From Burkholderiales bacterium (GTDB lineage Bacteria > Pseudomonadota > Gammaproteobacteria > Burkholderiales > SG8-41), in assembly GCA_019749945.1 (NCBI GenBank), contig JAIEPF010000010.1, forward strand, positions 1 to 64,000: a stretch of DNA of 64,000 nucleotides, written 5' to 3'. Positions 1 through 7,255 of this stretch are shown piece by piece. Made by a program: the position numbers and the translations under genes. How positions within the stretch are numbered: the first letter of the stretch is position 1; each line of letters starts with the position of its first letter. The notes under the pieces were generated by a model. That model was given only the letters and a program-made list of their open reading frames with translations. It did no database searches and was not told the DNA's origin.

Positions 1-39
1 GGCATCACGCCCATGCAGAAATTGAAGCTCGCTGCTTAA
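1..39 (+). CDS. 3' end of an unidentified gene
   Basis: The first 39 bases can be read as a frame that enters from outside the window and ends in TAA, giving the tail GITPMQKLKLAA. No start lies inside the window and the fragment is too short to recognise. It may simply be an open stretch by chance. It is listed because it precedes the toxin-antitoxin pair and nothing else explains these bases. Confidence 0.25.
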   Translation, partial: GITPMQKLKLAA

Positions 40-61
40 CCCCACTTCTGGCTGATGCTAA

Positions 62-328
62 AAATGGGGGGATTACCGACCCAGCGACGCAACGAACCGG
101 GCGAAGCACGGTGTCTCTCTGGCCTTGGCGGGCGAACTGGATTGGGAAGCCGCGCTGGTCTGGATTGACGACCGCATCGAATACGGCGAGTTGCGAGTGA
201 TTGCACTCGCTCCGAGGGTTGCGATCCTCTACTACGTGGCTTTTGTGGATCGTGGCGAGGTGCGACGCGTCATCAGTCTGCGCCGGGCCAATCGTCGTGA
301 GGTGAAATACTATGTCCAAAACATCTAA
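62..328 (+). pseudogene. brnT: BrnT-family toxin, N-terminus apparently frameshifted
   Basis: The frame ending at 328 reads NRAKHGVSLALAGELDW, then a DDRIEYGE stretch and RRVISLRRANRREVKYY, the usual core and C-terminus of BrnT ribonuclease toxins. BrnT proteins normally start with a short strand containing DPAK about 10 residues before KHGV. Here that piece (ITDPAT) lies in another frame at about 72-89, and this frame has no ATG; a stop sits at 59-61. A TTG at 125 would give only 67 residues, against about 90 for the family. The gene is therefore likely an inactivated toxin with its antitoxin still intact. The stop overlaps the start of the BrnA-like gene by 17 bases, typical of the brnTA operon. 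A sequencing error in a homopolymer-poor region is the main alternative. Confidence 0.55.
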
Positions 329-611
329 ACGTACTTCTATCGTGATGCCTGGTCCCCGGGAAGACAAGGCGATTACCGCTGCGGCCAAGGCCGATTCCGA
401 CGCACAACCGCTGACGCCGAAACAACTGAAATCGATGATTCCGCTGCGGGCGTTGCGGGGGCGTCCGAAGACAGGAAACGCGAAGCAACTCGTATCGGTG
501 CGTTATAGCCGCGAAGTTCTGGAGTACTTCAAGGCCACCGGCGAAGGTTGGCAGTCGCGCATGGACAGCGTTTTGCGTCAGTACGTCACGCGCCAATCCC
601 GCAGGGCTTGA
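312..611 (+). CDS. brnA: BrnA-family antitoxin
   Basis: This 99-residue basic protein has a C-terminal ribbon-helix-helix-type segment, LVSVRYSREVLEYFKATGEG followed by WQSRMDSVLRQYV, characteristic of BrnA (DUF4415) antitoxins. Such antitoxins bind BrnT and autorepress their operon. The N-terminal half is probably the flexible toxin-interacting or operator-spacing part. The ATG at 312 lies inside the toxin frame, which implies coupled translation. Since the toxin upstream looks frameshifted, this may now be a solitary DNA-binding remnant or an antidote to a BrnT encoded elsewhere. Confidence 0.8.
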   Translation: MSKTSKRTSIVMPGPREDKAITAAAKADSDAQPLTPKQLKSMIPLRALRGRPKTGNAKQLVSVRYSREVLEYFKATGEGWQSRMDSVLRQYVTRQSRRA

Positions 612-618
612 AGGTTGC

Positions 619-665
619 ACCACTGGGCTTCGACAGGCTCAGCCCGAACGGTGGCAGGTATGAGG
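619..665. repeat. REP-like extragenic element (TTCGACAGGCTCAG type)
   Basis: Just after the BrnA stop lies CTTCGACAGGCTCAGCCCG followed by AACGG, a form of the widespread proteobacterial extragenic sequence. A second, inverted pair occurs at 4281-4356. It sits between convergent genes, the usual place for such elements. Confidence 0.6.
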
Positions 666-666
666 G

Positions 667-1878
667 CTACTGGATGCCGTGTAGCGCCAGCAACGGCTTC
701 ATCCGCGCCACCGCCAGTTCCGGTTTCTGCAACAACCCCGCCGCATCCGCCAGCCGGAACAGCTCGACAAAATGCGGCAGCGACCGCGTACTCTGCTGCC
801 CGCCCACCATGGTGAAGTGCGACTGGTGGCCGTTGAGCCAGGCCATGAACACCACGCCGGTTTTGTAAAAGCGCGTTGGCGCACCGAACATATGGCGCGA
901 CAGCGGCACTGTCGGTGCGAGGATGGCGTCGAATTTGGCGCGGTCGTTCTGTGCCAGTGCGAGCAGCGCGGCGCTGGCCGCCGGAGCGATGGCGTCGAAG
1001 ATGCCGAGCAGTGCGTCGCTGTGACGGCGGTTGGCGCTTTTGCTGATTTCATCGCCGATTTCATCGCCGGCGATCAGTTCGGCGTAGTTGAAATCGTCGC
1101 CGGTGTACATGCGCACCCCGGCCGGCAGGCGCCGCCGTACGGCGATTTCGATGTCCTTGTCGAGCAGCGACATCTTGATGCCGTCGACCTTGGCGGCATG
1201 GGCGTTGATGATGCCCAGCGCGATCTCGACGGCTTGCTGCGTATCCGTCGAACCCCAGTACCCCTTCAGCGCCGGGTCGAACATGTCACCCAGCCAGTGC
1301 AGGATCACTGGTTGCCGCGCCTGGCGCAGAATGCGGTCGTAAACCTTTTCGTAATCCGCCGGGCCGCGCGCGACTTTGGCCAGTGCGCGGCTGGCCATCA
1401 GGATCAGGCGGCCGCCGACGGCTTCGATCGCCGCCATTTGTTCTTCGTAGGCGCGGATGACGTCATCAATCGAACGTGCATCTTCGGCTGCCAGCTGGTC
1501 GGTGCCGCAGCCGGAGGCGAGCAGCGCGCCGGGAATGTCCTTTGCGGCATCGGTGGAGCGGCGGATCAGTTCCAGCGAAGCGGGCCAGTCCATGCCCATG
1601 CCGCGTTGCGCGGTATCCATGGCTTCGGCAACCCCCAGGCCCATGCGCCACAGGTACTGACGGTAGGCGATGGTGGCGTCCCAGTCGACGGCGCAATCCA
1701 GCGCGGGATTGATCGCGGCCAGCGGATCGGCGACGACATGCGCCGCGGAATAAGCGACGCGGCTCAGCTGCGCCGGTGACGTCGCGGTGACAAACGGCCG
1801 CGGGCCCTGCAGCCGGTACATTTCCATGCGGCCGTTGGCGGCCGGGAGTTTGATCTGGAGATCTGCGCTGCCGTCCAT
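667..1878 (-). CDS. DUF993 family protein (dihydrodipicolinate synthase-like)
   Basis: The product of about 403 residues resembles the DUF993 family, TIM-barrel proteins related to dihydrodipicolinate synthase whose reaction is not established. Recognisable stretches are the GRPRF-like N-terminus with PFVTATSPAQ, the VILHWLGDMFDPALKGYWG segment and the DGIKMSLLD strand, whose lysine is a candidate Schiff-base residue. The ATG at 1878 is chosen because residues upstream in the open frame read across the terminator of the neighbouring gene and do not look coding. It is cytoplasmic, with no signal peptide. It stands alone, convergent with brnA, so context gives no substrate. Confidence 0.75.
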   Translation of the reverse strand: MDGSADLQIKLPAANGRMEMYRLQGPRPFVTATSPAQLSRVAYSAAHVVADPLAAINPALDCAVDWDATIAYRQYLWRMGLGVAEAMDTAQRGMGMDWPASLELIRRSTDAAKDIPGALLASGCGTDQLAAEDARSIDDVIRAYEEQMAAIEAVGGRLILMASRALAKVARGPADYEKVYDRILRQARQPVILHWLGDMFDPALKGYWGSTDTQQAVEIALGIINAHAAKVDGIKMSLLDKDIEIAVRRRLPAGVRMYTGDDFNYAELIAGDEIGDEISKSANRRHSDALLGIFDAIAPAASAALLALAQNDRAKFDAILAPTVPLSRHMFGAPTRFYKTGVVFMAWLNGHQSHFTMVGGQQSTRSLPHFVELFRLADAAGLLQKPELAVARMKPLLALHGIQ

Positions 1879-1930
1879 CGCGGGCTCTGTGCAGTGAAGG
1901 ATGCCGCGATTATACGACCCCGCAAAAGAA

Positions 1931-1964
1931 ACGCCCCGCAAGGGCCTGAACCCATGCGGGGCGT
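1931..1964 (-). terminator. Rho-independent terminator
   Basis: A perfect 10-bp inverted repeat, ACGCCCCGCA and TGCGGGGCGT, is followed on the minus strand by TTTCTTTT. It lies 17 bases past the stop of the small secreted protein gene and ends that transcript before the DUF993 gene. Confidence 0.75.
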
Positions 1965-1980
1965 TTGCGGCTACCCGCGT

Positions 1981-2259
1981 TCAGCGCAGCGGGATGTAGA
2001 TGTTCGGCAGCATGACATGGATGCCGGCCGACGGCCGGTAGTACACGGGAGCCGGCTCGTAGTAGTAATGGTGCACCACGCGCGGTTCGTGGTAGCGGTA
2101 CACCACATGCGGCGGCGGTCCGTAGTGCTTGTAGGCATGTTTTTGATGCTTCCAGTAGTGTTTGTCATGGCCGCGGCCGTGATCACGATCGCGATCCGCA
2201 AACGCCGGACCCGCACCCAGCAGCACTGCCGTCAATATTGCGCCAGTCAGGAATTTCAT
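1981..2259 (-). CDS. Small exported His/Tyr-rich protein
   Basis: The 92-residue product starts with a clear signal peptide (residues 1-21, cleavage after AFA). The mature part is first rich in Asp, Arg and His (DRDRDHGRGHDKHYWKHQK) and then rich in Tyr, His and Pro, ending in NIYIPLR. Such sequences occur in small periplasmic proteins of proteobacteria and could bind metals, but no family function is known to me. The ATG at 2259 is preceded on the minus strand by AAAGGAGACC, a strong ribosome-binding site, which rules out the longer open frame. It has its own terminator, so it is a single-gene unit. Confidence 0.75.
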   Translation of the reverse strand: MKFLTGAILTAVLLGAGPAFADRDRDHGRGHDKHYWKHQKHAYKHYGPPPHVVYRYHEPRVVHHYYYEPAPVYYRPSAGIHVMLPNIYIPLR

Positions 2260-2437
2260 GATGGTCTCCTTTGTTCGGGAAAGCGTTGCGGCTTTCCGGT
2301 TGCCCCTGTCGATTCCTGTTGTCATGACTCATGAATACCGGTCACGGAACAAAGTCTAGGCGGCAATCTTCGACAATAATGTGAGCGTTTGTAAGGAGAT
2401 GTAAGCCCTTCGGTGTGCGCAATAAATATGTTTAAAA

Positions 2438-4240
2438 TCAAATATTTACAGAATTACCGCCCCACTGGCCCAGGGTGTGGATGCGATCCTGTCCGATGAG
2501 GTCCTGCAGCACTCGCGGTGTTGCCGGGGCTGTTGAAAACTGCAAGGCCTGCGGCGCCACGGCGGCGATGCCGGCGCGGGTTTCGCCGTCGGTCAGTGCG
2601 GTGGCGAGGATTTGCGGATCGGCCCAGACCATTTTGCCGTGTTCGGTGCGCAGGTAAATTCTTCCGCTCATGCGGTCGGCGAAATTCACCGCGGGCAGCC
2701 GGCTGACGCAGGCGGCGAGAAAACGCGTGTTGTGTTCCGGCGCCATCGCGCCGCCGCCCGGATGCACTTCCTGCGCACTTCGGGCGTTGACGTTGATGCG
2801 GCGGTAACGGTCAACGTCGAGCAGGCCCTTGACATCAAGCACGTTCATTTCGCCGTTCCAGCCGAAAGCGACGGTGCGCGGCCGTTCGCCGAGAGCGACG
2901 CTGTTGTCGAGAAATTCGTAATGTACTTTTTTATCGCCGGCCAGTGCCCAGGTGAAAAAAACCTCGGGCATGCCGGTGTAAGCCTCGATGTTGTGTGCGA
3001 GCAGGTCATCGATGGCCTTGTAGCGGCCGACTTCGAGGCCGCGGGTCCATGCGCGTTCGACGGTGGCATCGGGCGGGGTGATCATGAAGAACAGATAAAC
3101 CAGATTGCCGAAACGCGTCAGCAGATTGCTGCCGGCGATGTCCGATGCCGGCGCAAAGGTGTCAAAACGGAAACGGTCGATCAGCAGATGCGACATCGCG
3201 CCGCGTTGTGCCTTGCGCGCCATGGTGCGGTCGAGCTTGTGGTCGACGATTTGCAGTTCGTGGCCGCTCAGTGCGCCGGCGTATTTGTACGCCGGGCCCA
3301 GCGTCGCGTAATCGAGCAGGAACTTGCGGAAAATATCCGGGCTGATCAGCGCGAAATCATCCCAGCTGACGCCGATGCGCGCCGCCAGCGCGCGCTGCAA
3401 TGGGCGCAGGGTACTTTTGCCCGCGGCGGAGGCGCCCTTGGTGTTCATCACCACCGGCTGCGCCTGCGCCGGCAGCAGGCGGAAACCTTCGGCCTGCGCC
3501 GCCTGTCGCACATAAGGCTCGATCAGGCGGCCGATTTGCTCGCTGCCATACTCATTGCCGGCGAGGTCGGTGGCCACTGCCGCAATCAATCCGCGATCTC
3601 CCCAGATGCGGCCGTGGCGCGCATGCATCGCCGAGGCGACGCGGGCCAGCGCCATGCAAGCCGCGCGCTGCAATGGATCGCTGGTGCTTTGTGCCTGCGC
3701 ATCCCAGCGGCGGATCGCGCGCAGGTCGCCGGCTTCGGCTTCTTCCACCGGCGGCGCGGCGCGCGTCCCGTTACGGAACAGCCGCGACCAGAATCCGGCG
3801 CGTGCTTGCGGCGCGGCAGCTGCCGCCTCCTGCAGGCCGTAGTCGAGCATCTCGGCGACGGCATTGAACAATTGCGTGCGCAAGGCCTCATGTGCATCGC
3901 GGATTTCCGCCATGTGCGGCGCGATATGGCGGGTGAGGATGATTTCGGTGATGCGGCGGAAGTTGATGCCGAGGTCTTCGGTTTTCCGGCCGTCGTCGAT
4001 GCTGAAATCCGCCGTGACCCGCGCCAGCAGTTCATGCACCACCAGCCGTTCCGGCCGGAACACCACCAGGTCTTCCGCGGCGAGACCGGTCAGGTCGGCG
4101 AGTTCGCGCGCCTGGCGCAGCGTGGTCAGCACGTTTTCCGGGCGATACAGCGTGGCCAGCGGCAGCAGGTCGGCCGGGATCTGCGATTGCAGCCCGGGAT
4201 TCCATGGTCCTTCGGTGGTGCTTTGTGGTTGGTTGTGCAT
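2438..4240 (-). CDS. P-loop kinase-like protein with zeta-toxin-like motif
   Basis: This is a 600-residue cytoplasmic protein of unknown role. A Walker A motif, GASAAGKST, lies at about residues 269-277, followed by DFALISPDIFRKFLLDY, which recalls the NPD/DPD..R segment of zeta-toxin and AAA-type small-molecule kinases. The first 260 residues are mostly helical with no recognised domain, and the last 200 contain a GWNGEMNVLDVKG stretch. The ATG at 4240 is preferred over a TTG nine codons upstream. It is flanked by a REP-like pair and stands alone. A nucleotide kinase or phosphotransferase activity is an inference from the P-loop only. Confidence 0.6.
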   Translation of the reverse strand: MHNQPQSTTEGPWNPGLQSQIPADLLPLATLYRPENVLTTLRQARELADLTGLAAEDLVVFRPERLVVHELLARVTADFSIDDGRKTEDLGINFRRITEIILTRHIAPHMAEIRDAHEALRTQLFNAVAEMLDYGLQEAAAAAPQARAGFWSRLFRNGTRAAPPVEEAEAGDLRAIRRWDAQAQSTSDPLQRAACMALARVASAMHARHGRIWGDRGLIAAVATDLAGNEYGSEQIGRLIEPYVRQAAQAEGFRLLPAQAQPVVMNTKGASAAGKSTLRPLQRALAARIGVSWDDFALISPDIFRKFLLDYATLGPAYKYAGALSGHELQIVDHKLDRTMARKAQRGAMSHLLIDRFRFDTFAPASDIAGSNLLTRFGNLVYLFFMITPPDATVERAWTRGLEVGRYKAIDDLLAHNIEAYTGMPEVFFTWALAGDKKVHYEFLDNSVALGERPRTVAFGWNGEMNVLDVKGLLDVDRYRRINVNARSAQEVHPGGGAMAPEHNTRFLAACVSRLPAVNFADRMSGRIYLRTEHGKMVWADPQILATALTDGETRAGIAAVAPQALQFSTAPATPRVLQDLIGQDRIHTLGQWGGNSVNI

Positions 4241-4280
4241 GGTGGTTGTGTTCAGCGCACCTGACAAAATGACCGTTCAC

Positions 4281-4356
4281 CCTTCGACTGGCTCAGGGCG
4301 AACGGATATTTTTGGAGCCGTTCGTGGTGATGCTGAGCTTGCCGAAGCATCGAACC
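4281..4356. repeat. Paired REP-like elements, inverted
   Basis: CCTTCGACTGGCTCAGGGCG followed by AACGG, then after a 12-base spacer an imperfect inverse (CCGTTCGTGGTGATGCTGAG and GCTTGCCGAAGCATCGAACC), form a hairpin-prone pair. The element lies between two minus-strand genes. It is the same family as 619-665. Confidence 0.65.
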
Positions 4357-4390
4357 ATGAATGGCGGATTCACACGATTCGTATGCGCTC

Positions 4391-5062
4391 CTAGTCTACG
4401 CCCGGCCGCAGCAGGCCGTTGCGCGTACCGGTGTCGCGCATCCGTGCGCACTGCGCGGCACTCAGCCGGGTATTCTGCGGCGCGGTGTCTTCCGCCATCA
4501 GATTGCCCGGGGTGTGGTCATGCGCGCCGCTGTCCATCAGCACATGCACCAGTTCGTGGGCGATGACCAGGCCCAAGTCGCGCGCGCCGCGGGCGATCCA
4601 CACCGTGTCGGTGAGTTCGGGCCGGCTGCGGCTGTTGCCGCGGCCGATGGCCTCGGCGTCGAAGGCCGGGGTCTGGCGCGTGCCTGCGGTGAAATACAGC
4701 GTCGGTTTGGGCAGGGCCAGTGCATCCGCCAGTTCGCGCGAGCGCGGCGTATCGAAATGGCGGTGTGAATCGGGCACGGTGATTTGCAGCAGTTCCGCGC
4801 GGCTGACCCGGATCCGGCATTGCGCGAGCAGGTTTGCGGCAATGCGCAATGCCGCAATCACTTCACTTTCGTCCCAGCGATCGATATTGGCGACGCTCAG
4901 GCGCAATGTCAGTTCAGACGCGGTGTCCGCTTGCGGCGCCAAGTCGCTGATTGTTTGGCGACTCTCGATGATGAACGGCGTCGCAGGCGCAGCGTTTGCG
5001 CCGGCGTCGAGTCCGCATGCCGCGATCCAGCCCAGCGCGATCAGCAGATGGCGTGCTGGCAT
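4391..5062 (-). CDS. Exported zinc metalloprotease-like protein
   Basis: The 223-residue product has an N-terminal signal segment (about residues 1-25). A zinc-binding HELVH motif sits at residues 169-173, followed by H181 and H183 and then GNLM at 186-189. The HExxH-x7-H spacing with a downstream NLM is reminiscent of metzincin-like peptidases, where a third ligand and a Met-turn follow the helix, but the spacing is not the textbook HExxHxxGxxH. A secreted or periplasmic peptidase is the likely role; the substrate is unknown. Four cysteines could form disulfides in the mature protein. It is a monocistronic gene. Confidence 0.65.
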   Translation of the reverse strand: MPARHLLIALGWIAACGLDAGANAAPATPFIIESRQTISDLAPQADTASELTLRLSVANIDRWDESEVIAALRIAANLLAQCRIRVSRAELLQITVPDSHRHFDTPRSRELADALALPKPTLYFTAGTRQTPAFDAEAIGRGNSRSRPELTDTVWIARGARDLGLVIAHELVHVLMDSGAHDHTPGNLMAEDTAPQNTRLSAAQCARMRDTGTRNGLLRPGVD

Positions 5063-5526
5063 GCTGAAAAAATAGGCAATCTAACGGGGTCCCGGGCGTG
5101 GCGCAGGTTCATACGCGGATTTTTGCGGTTGTTCACAGACATATCCACAGAAATTGTGAATGATTTTTTACAGCATGCACCGGAATGGTGAGTCCTGCAG
5201 AGCGCCTTGCAATCCGCGGGTCGTGAGGTTGACGGGCATGATCGGCGGGTTTGAAAAATGGCACTGGGAAAATGCCGAATTCCCGTTTAAAAACAATGGT
5301 TTGCATCAGGTCAAAAAGGACTGACAAAAGCCTATGTGCGTCAATCACTTAGCGTGCGTTTGCCCCTGAGCCGCAGGCACGCGCCAATGAGTGGTTGACA
5401 TTGGCCGCGATGTTTTGACGGCGCTTGCGCAAGGCTGTGCGGCGCGAGATATCAACATGCCGTCGAATCCCGCTGTCAAGACTTATTCGGGGGATTTTTG
5501 GCAAAACCGGCCGTCATCCCGGGGGA
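5063..5526. other. Intergenic region without a convincing gene
   Basis: These 464 bases separate two minus-strand genes. Short open frames here have no plausible composition or ribosome site. There is one near-match to a DnaA box (ATATCCACA at about 5139) and a partial copy of the AT-rich dispersed motif (TTTAAAAACAATGG at about 5285). Otherwise I see nothing. Confidence 0.5.
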
Positions 5527-6126
5527 TTACAGGCCGTGCACGAAGCTTTCGATGCCTTTGAGCAGCATTTCCACGGCGATGGCCGTCAGCAACAGGCCCA
5601 TCAGCCGGTCCATGGCCGCCAGGCCGCGGCTGCCGAGCAGGCGTGCGATGCGCCCTGAGGCGAGCAGCAGGATCAGGGTGATCACGCTGGCGACGAGCAG
5701 GGCAAGGATCCAGTCGACGATGCGATCCGGGGCGCGCGACACCAGCAGCACCACCGTGGCGATGGCTGAGGGGCCGGCAATCGACGGGATGGCCAGCGGC
5801 ACGATGAATGGTTCGGCCTCGATGTCGTCGCTGCCGAACACGCCCTCCGGGTGTTTGAAAATCAGCCGCAGTGCAATGATGAACAGGATCACGCCGCCGG
5901 CGATGTTGAGCGAGGAGTCCGACAGCCCCAGCAGCACCAGGAACCAGCGCCCGAAAAAAACAAAAAACAGCAGCAGCGCGAAGGCAATGGCGCATTCACG
6001 CACGATGACGCGGTTGCGGCGCTGGGGCGGGACTTTTTTCAGCAGTGATACAAACAGCGGGATGTTGCCCAGCGGATCCATCACCAGCAGGATGATGACG
6101 GCGGCGGAGGCGAGGGAGATGTCCAT
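5527..6126 (-). CDS. MarC family integral membrane protein
   Basis: This 199-residue protein with about six hydrophobic helices matches the MarC/YhgN family in length and motifs: LLVMDPLGNIPLFVSLL near the N-terminus and AIPSIAGPSAIATV in the middle, the two inverted half-repeats of the fold. The family is annotated as putative amino-acid or multidrug transporters, but transport activity is largely unproven. The ATG at 6126 is near the end of the upstream regulator gene (29-base gap), so the two may be cotranscribed from the regulator promoter. Confidence 0.85.
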   Translation of the reverse strand: MDISLASAAVIILLVMDPLGNIPLFVSLLKKVPPQRRNRVIVRECAIAFALLLFFVFFGRWFLVLLGLSDSSLNIAGGVILFIIALRLIFKHPEGVFGSDDIEAEPFIVPLAIPSIAGPSAIATVVLLVSRAPDRIVDWILALLVASVITLILLLASGRIARLLGSRGLAAMDRLMGLLLTAIAVEMLLKGIESFVHGL

Positions 6127-6155
6127 GCCCGCAGTCTACTGCCTGAGGCAGTGCT

Positions 6156-6860
6156 TTAGAACCCGAACAGGTTGCGCCGCGCGTGTTGCAGATGGGCGAG
6201 GATCGCGGCGCGGGCCAGCTCGGCATCGCGCGCTTTCAGCGCGCTGACAATCGCGCGGTGTTCCTGCTGGTATTTGATGCGCCGTTCCGGCGTGACCACG
6301 CGGTCTTTCAGTTTCCCCCATTCCGTCTGATGGCGCACCGCCGTGGCCATGTCGAACACGCGGGTGACAAAACGGTTGTGGGTGGCCGCCGCCAGCGCCT
6401 GGTGCAGTGCTGCATCCCAGACTTCGAAATCATCCAGCGTGGCGCCGCGCTCGGCGCGGTCGAGACAGGTTTCCATGCGTTCGAAATCGGCGGGTGTGGC
6501 GTTGATGACAATCAGCTCCGCCATCGCCGGCTCCAGGCGCATGCGCGCCTCCATCAGTTCGGCCGGGCTGGTGTGGGTGATGCTGTCGGCGGGAAAGCCG
6601 CCGGTGTCGGCGAGAAAGGTGCCGCGGCCGACGTGCCGCGTGATCGCGCCTTCGGCTTCGAGCTGTGCCAGGGTCTTGCGTACGGTATTGCGCGGCAGTG
6701 CGAAACGCGCCGCCAGTTCTCGCTCGGTGGGCAGCTTGCCGCCGGGGCCGACAGCGCCCTGCGCCACGGCTTCGAGCAGAAAGGCGCGGATTTCCTGCGT
6801 GCCGTCGCGTTTGCTGCCGCGGCGGGGCGGTGTGGGGTCGGGGCGGCGGATGGTGGTCAT
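6156..6860 (-). CDS. GntR/FadR-type transcriptional regulator (FCD domain)
   Basis: The 234-residue protein has a winged helix (about residues 20-85, with GKLPTERELAARFALPRNTV and ITRHVGRGTFLAD) and an all-helical FCD ligand domain (about 95-225). The FCD metal/ligand set is visible: DAALH, QQEHRAI and LAHLQHARRNL. FadR-type regulators usually repress catabolic genes for organic acids and are released by a pathway intermediate. The gene diverges from the 7256-17777 cluster, and palindromes at 6891-6907 and 7022-7053 fit its operator type, so local control of that cluster is likely. MarC follows downstream. Confidence 0.88.
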   Translation of the reverse strand: MTTIRRPDPTPPRRGSKRDGTQEIRAFLLEAVAQGAVGPGGKLPTERELAARFALPRNTVRKTLAQLEAEGAITRHVGRGTFLADTGGFPADSITHTSPAELMEARMRLEPAMAELIVINATPADFERMETCLDRAERGATLDDFEVWDAALHQALAAATHNRFVTRVFDMATAVRHQTEWGKLKDRVVTPERRIKYQQEHRAIVSALKARDAELARAAILAHLQHARRNLFGF

Positions 6861-6890
6861 GGTGATTTGCGCGGATTGTGCATGGCCTGA

Positions 6891-6907
6891 CCAATTCGGT
6901 CAATTGG
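6891..6907. promoter_or_regulatory. Candidate FadR-type operator 1
   Basis: CCAATT-CGGTC-AATTGG is a perfect inverted repeat 30 bases upstream of the regulator start. The TTGG/CCAA half-sites resemble those bound by the FadR/PdhR subfamily. The location fits autorepression. Confidence 0.5.
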
Positions 6908-7021
6908 TTCATTAAATCCGGCCAATCGGCAACCATGACAAAACGCGGGTTCGTCATCCCGGCGCCATTTACTCTCTTGTGCGCTGCGGCAGACCGATTT
7001 TTGGCGGCGACTGATCAATCC

Positions 7022-7053
7022 AACCAATTTGGCCAAATGATTGACTATTGGTT
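7022..7053. promoter_or_regulatory. Candidate FadR-type operator 2
   Basis: AACCAAT (7022-7028) and ATTGGTT (7047-7053) form an inverted repeat enclosing a second palindrome, CCAATTTGG (7024-7032). The same half-site as in operator 1 suggests one regulator controls both divergent units. Confidence 0.45.
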
Positions 7054-7161
7054 GCGCCGGGGCTAGGATTCCCGACGTTTTGGTGGTGATTTCGGCAGCT
7101 CGGGGGAGTGCCGACATTTGCAACTTCTCATATTTATTGAATTAAGCGTCTCATGTTGATC

Positions 7162-7200
7162 CCTCACCCCCGTCCCCTCTCCCGAAAGGAGAGGGGAGGT
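7162..7200. repeat. Dispersed CCCTCACCCC / GGAGAGGGG hairpin element
   Basis: CCCTCACCCCCGTCCCCTCT followed by CCCGAAAGGAGAGGGGAGG forms a C-rich/G-rich hairpin. Related copies lie at about 10640-10692 and 25198-25239, all intergenic. It lies between the operators and the first gene of the cluster. Confidence 0.6.
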
Positions 7201-7255
7201 ATCAGCGGCAATCGGTTTGCGAACCGTTTGCCGGATGCTTGACGACGGAGGGGAC

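Noticed and set aside
5130..5175. Possible replication origin (DnaA-box-like ATATCCACA near an AT-rich stretch)
   Set aside because: Only one near-match, no cluster of boxes, and no dnaA, dnaN or parAB genes nearby.
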